NCBI GenBank assembly: GCA_027459605.1
Contig: DAIDHR010000021.1
Span: forward strand, 1 to 35,738
DNA: 35,738 nucleotides
Direction of reading: 5' to 3'
Source: Alphaproteobacteria bacterium
GTDB lineage: Bacteria > Pseudomonadota > Alphaproteobacteria > UBA9655
In this document: positions 33,339 to 35,738 of the stretch, piece by piece
How the letters are laid out: each line of letters begins with the position of its first letter
Numbering within the stretch: position 1 is the stretch's first letter
Made by a program: the position numbers and the translations under genes
Notes under the pieces: model-generated
What the model was told of the DNA's origin: nothing
Databases searched by the model: none
The model's input: only the letters and a program-made list of their open reading frames with translations

Positions 33339-33469
33339 ATCAATTGCGGATATCTTAACCATTTTGCATTCAAATAATGAGTAGGAAGATGAGGCGCGGA
33401 GCGTATGCTTAATACGTGAGCACCCCACCTCCAAAGCTGACTCTCTCACCCGAAGAATGCGAGCTTGTA

Positions 33470-33730
33470 TTAACGGTGTCCGCCACCACCATGGCCACCA
33501 CCACCATGCATTCCTCCATGGCCGCCACCACCATGCATTCCTCCATGGCCGCCGCCACCCCAATGGCCATGACCGCCATGAAAATGGTGGTGCTCCCAGC
33601 CCCCACCCCACCAGCCTCCATCATCGTAGAACCCATAATCAGGACCTTCATAAAAATCCCAGTCGGATGCACATCCGCTTGCAGCTACAGCAAACAATCC
33701 TAGGGCACATAATAAAGCGAGGTTTTTCAT
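33470..33730 (-). CDS. Gly/His-rich lipoprotein, likely metal-binding
   Basis: The 86-aa protein has a lipoprotein signal (MKNLALLCALGLFAVAASGC), with the lipidated Cys at position 20. Aromatic/acidic residues follow (WDFYEGPDYGFYDDGGWW), then a Gly/His-rich tail with HHHFHGGHGHW and repeated GGMHGGGGH units. Such tails bind Ni, Cu or Zn in other proteins, so a metal-sequestering envelope role is plausible but unproven. The ATG at 33730 is chosen over 33751: AAGGAG lies 6 bases before it and it begins the signal peptide. It is convergent with the MFS gene. Confidence 0.75.
   Translation of the reverse strand: MKNLALLCALGLFAVAASGCASDWDFYEGPDYGFYDDGGWWGGGWEHHHFHGGHGHWGGGGHGGMHGGGGHGGMHGGGGHGGGGHR
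33504..33557 (-). repeat. Two tandem 27-bp units in the Gly/His-rich tail
   Basis: The 27-base unit CATGCATTCCTCCATGGCCG plus CCACCAC occurs twice in a row (9 codons, GGMHGGGGH on the minus strand), followed by shorter degenerate units. The tail length may vary between strains. Confidence 0.65.
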
Positions 33731-33889
33731 TTGATTCTCCTTCCCTTGCATTAACTTTTTTATCTTATCGCTATGGAGGTTAATATTTTATTTAAAAAAT
33801 AAAAATTATTTTAAAGAGTTCTTTGAATGTGGGTGAGAGTTTACCTAAGAAGAAGCGAGCTCTCAATTCTTTAAGAGTAAAAAATACAG

Positions 33890-33919
33890 TTGCGAAATTG
33901 CCCTTTTTTCTCGTATCCT
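33890..33919 (+). promoter_or_regulatory. Possible promoter of the universal stress protein gene
   Basis: TTGCGA (33890-33895), an 18-base spacer and TATCCT (33914-33919), 48 bases before the ATG at 33968. Confidence 0.35.
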
Positions 33920-33967
33920 CATAGAGACAATACTTATAAAATGAAAATATAAAAAGGACGGAACTTC

Positions 33968-34807
33968 ATGATTAAAAGTATACTTGTAACACTTGATGAA
34001 TCTGAATCGAGCGAATCAGCCAAGAATTTGGGGATCGAACTGGCGAAGTCCCACAAAGCTGCTCTCACAGGAATTGGCATTCTTGATGAACCTTGGATTG
34101 CAGCCCCAGAAGCGATTCCTTTAGGGGGGGCAGCCTTTAAAGTTGAGCTTGACGCTCAACTTCTTCAAGATGCAAAACACCGTGTTCATAAGCTTGAAAA
34201 GTCCTTCGCAAATGCTTGTAAAGATCATAAAGTGGCTTGCTCGATAATTGATGCATCCGGCGTTCCAGCCTATGAAATTGAACATTTTATCACGGAATAT
34301 GATGTGCTCATCATTGGCAAGGATGCTAATTTTCATTTTACCCCGACGGAAACCACTACGGTTTCTGTGAAGCAAGTTTTAAGAGATAACCCTCGTCCGG
34401 TCATTGTAACAAGCCCTACCCTTCCTAACCAAAGCAGCCCCCATATTCTTGTAGCCTTTGATGGCACCTTTGCCTCTTCAAGAGCCCTTCATATGGCGGT
34501 TTTGCTGAATATTTTCCATGGAAAAACTGTTCACATCGCAAGTGTTAGCTCTGATGAAGAAACGGCCCGTAACCAAGTCGAGACGGCTGCCAAACTTTGC
34601 CAAAATCATGGGATAAAGCCCCATCTCCATCCGATTTCGAGCTCAGAGAAAGTCTCAGTCGCCCTCCTTGATCTTATGAACGATCTTAAACCGTCTTTGG
34701 TTGTTATGGGAGCCTTTGGCCATGGGGGAATTAGTTACCTTTTTATGGGATCTTGCGCCAAAGACCTGTTAAAATCAACAAATATACCTTTGTTTATTTT
34801 TCATTGA
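33968..34807 (+). CDS. Tandem universal stress protein (two UspA domains)
   Basis: The 279-aa protein holds two UspA folds in one chain, about 1-155 and 160-279. The second has the ATP-binding signature GAFGHGGISYLFMGS near its end, matching G-x2-G-x9-G-(S/T); the first lacks a complete copy (it reads IIGKDANFHFTPTETTTVSV), so probably only the second domain binds nucleotide. UspA proteins accumulate under starvation and envelope or oxidative stress. AAAGGACGGA precedes the ATG. It is convergent with timA. Confidence 0.9.
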   Translation: MIKSILVTLDESESSESAKNLGIELAKSHKAALTGIGILDEPWIAAPEAIPLGGAAFKVELDAQLLQDAKHRVHKLEKSFANACKDHKVACSIIDASGVPAYEIEHFITEYDVLIIGKDANFHFTPTETTTVSVKQVLRDNPRPVIVTSPTLPNQSSPHILVAFDGTFASSRALHMAVLLNIFHGKTVHIASVSSDEETARNQVETAAKLCQNHGIKPHLHPISSSEKVSVALLDLMNDLKPSLVVMGAFGHGGISYLFMGSCAKDLLKSTNIPLFIFH

Positions 34808-34815
34808 TAAGATCC

Positions 34816-35433
34816 CTAAACTTCAGGTACTTGAGTTGCAACAAGCTTCCAATTAGGGTTTGTGCTTTTAATGGGGCGAGAAAATGTCCAAATATCTGTA
34901 ACTTCTGAATATCGATCTGGATCCCCTTCCAGAACTTTTCCTTTGCTATCGCGCGTTACAAGACACTGTTCAGAAACAAAACGGACGGTTACATAAGCTG
35001 TGCCCTTTTCTTCTCGTTTGTCGATGATTTCAGCCTTCGTGATACGAGATATGTCAACCTCGAGAGTTTTTCTTGCTTTCTTTCGTTTATTAATCATGTC
35101 CTCGAAAGTCTCAAGAAGTGGGATTTCCAAAAGCTTTTTTAAGACAATCGTGTTCCCAGCGGCATACGCCTCAACAATTTCTCGAAAAGCAAGAGTAGCG
35201 CCTTGTAAAAAGCGGTCTTCATCAATGGATTTTGGCTGTTCTTCCTCAACGGATGCCTCTGTCTTAGCTTTAGAAGATACTGTACGAGCCCTTACAGGAA
35301 TGACGACCTCATCCTCCTTTGACTCCCTTTTACGGATCGGTTTATCTACATCATGAGTCCCCAGTATAAGCCAAAGCCTATATCCAAGAAAAGCAGCAAT
35401 AACCGCAAAAAGAATAATATCCAAAAAAGCCAT
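34816..35433 (-). CDS. timA: Tim44-like adaptor protein TimA
   Basis: This 205-aa protein has one N-terminal membrane helix at about 2-24 (FLDIILFAVIAAFLGYRLWLIL), a polar linker, and a Tim44-like domain of about 130 residues (FLQGATLAFREIVEAYAAGN, LEIPLLETFEDMINKR, SEQCLVTRDSKGKVLEG, and the final WTFSRPIKSTNPNWKLVAT). Tim44-like proteins are bacterial relatives of the mitochondrial import motor subunit; alphaproteobacterial TimA is thought to assist inner-membrane protein handling. The second ATG (35433) is preferred over 35436 because AAAGGA then lies at the usual distance. In many relatives it neighbours secB, which is not seen in this window. Confidence 0.88.
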   Translation of the reverse strand: MAFLDIILFAVIAAFLGYRLWLILGTHDVDKPIRKRESKEDEVVIPVRARTVSSKAKTEASVEEEQPKSIDEDRFLQGATLAFREIVEAYAAGNTIVLKKLLEIPLLETFEDMINKRKKARKTLEVDISRITKAEIIDKREEKGTAYVTVRFVSEQCLVTRDSKGKVLEGDPDRYSEVTDIWTFSRPIKSTNPNWKLVATQVPEV

Positions 35434-35642
35434 CATTTATCCTTTCGTATCCTTTTAGTATATAGAGATTTCTAGCTTCTGTCATCTTGCCACTTGGATG
35501 AATTCTAAACCATAACTCGACCTTTGGTGCGACTTCGCTTGTAGAAAATCGAAAAAATAGGACACCACATCAAGGAATTTTAAGGTTACATTAATGATTT
35601 TTTTATATATTGAAATCGAACATACTAAAAAAGGAGAAAAAT

Positions 35643-35738
35643 ATGAACATATCAAATTTAAAAGAACCTGCTGCAAAAGTGTTTGAATGAAGAAGGAAGT
35701 TAGAGCGGGAGTTAAAATTGACAAGAAGGGAGGGAAAT
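35643..35738 (+). CDS. Short coupled reading frames or broken gene at the window edge (partial)
   Basis: AAGGAG lies 6 bases before an ATG at 35643 whose frame gives 15 codons (MNISNLKEPAAKVFE), then TGA. An ATG overlapping this stop (35687) opens a second frame, KKEVRAGVKIDKKGGK, to the window end. It is either a translationally coupled leader peptide or one gene broken by a nonsense codon, because the first frame past the TGA (RRKLERELKLTRREG) also looks protein-like. The region 35437-35642 holds no gene that I can support. Confidence 0.35.

Noticed and set aside
33416-33783. His/Met-rich plus-strand frames opposite the Gly/His lipoprotein
   Set aside because: Shadow frames; the minus strand has the ribosome binding site, lipobox and a clear protein layout.
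35688-35690. TGA read as tryptophan (recoded genetic code)
   Set aside because: TGA is used as a true stop in acnA, proC and the universal stress protein, and Trp is encoded by TGG throughout.
35482-35724. 80-codon minus-strand frame near the right edge
   Set aside because: Hydrophobic only because of T-rich DNA; no ribosome binding site, and it overlaps the well-placed Shine-Dalgarno and ATG on the other strand.

Overview
The window looks like an AT-rich alphaproteobacterial chromosome segment. Several features suggest a host-associated lineage of the Holosporales type: a Sec-exported F-box protein, long low-complexity repeat proteins, palindromic intergenic elements, and a Tim44-like TimA, CarD and YbjN-ProC gene set. 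The placement is inferred from gene content only. I saw no tRNA, rRNA, CRISPR array, prophage or intact insertion sequence.

Left part (1-13.5 kb), mostly housekeeping. The minus strand carries a YfgM-like gene, bamB, der and acnA. The first three match the E. coli yfgM-bamB-der order and link outer-membrane protein assembly to ribosome biogenesis. A YciA-type acyl-CoA thioesterase and a small secreted protein follow. A plus-strand block then runs YbjN-like, proC, a TetR-like gene, a metallo-beta-lactamase-fold RNA nuclease, a nucleoside-monophosphate phosphorylase-like enzyme and a PRPP-synthetase homologue. The last three are tightly packed and may recycle RNA-derived nucleotides.

Middle part (13.7-27.1 kb), accessory. 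Apart from rpmB (ribosomal protein L28) and a small four-helix membrane protein, it consists of exported or membrane-anchored proteins with no clear housekeeping role: a 748-aa proline-rich repeat protein, a 137-aa cysteine-containing protein, a 158-aa anchored protein, a 1416-aa protein with ten 53-aa repeats, a 335-aa coiled-coil protein and a 659-aa F-box protein. The F-box motif binds Skp1 in eukaryotes, so this gene is the strongest candidate host-directed effector. Beside it lies a decayed gene broken by a palindromic repeat element, an in-frame stop and a homopolymer frameshift.

Right part (27.2-35.7 kb): carD, an MscS-type channel, a BrnQ transporter, a 14-helix MFS exporter, a Gly/His-rich lipoprotein, a tandem universal stress protein and timA. 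At the right edge a very short reading frame with a perfect ribosome binding site runs into the window end.
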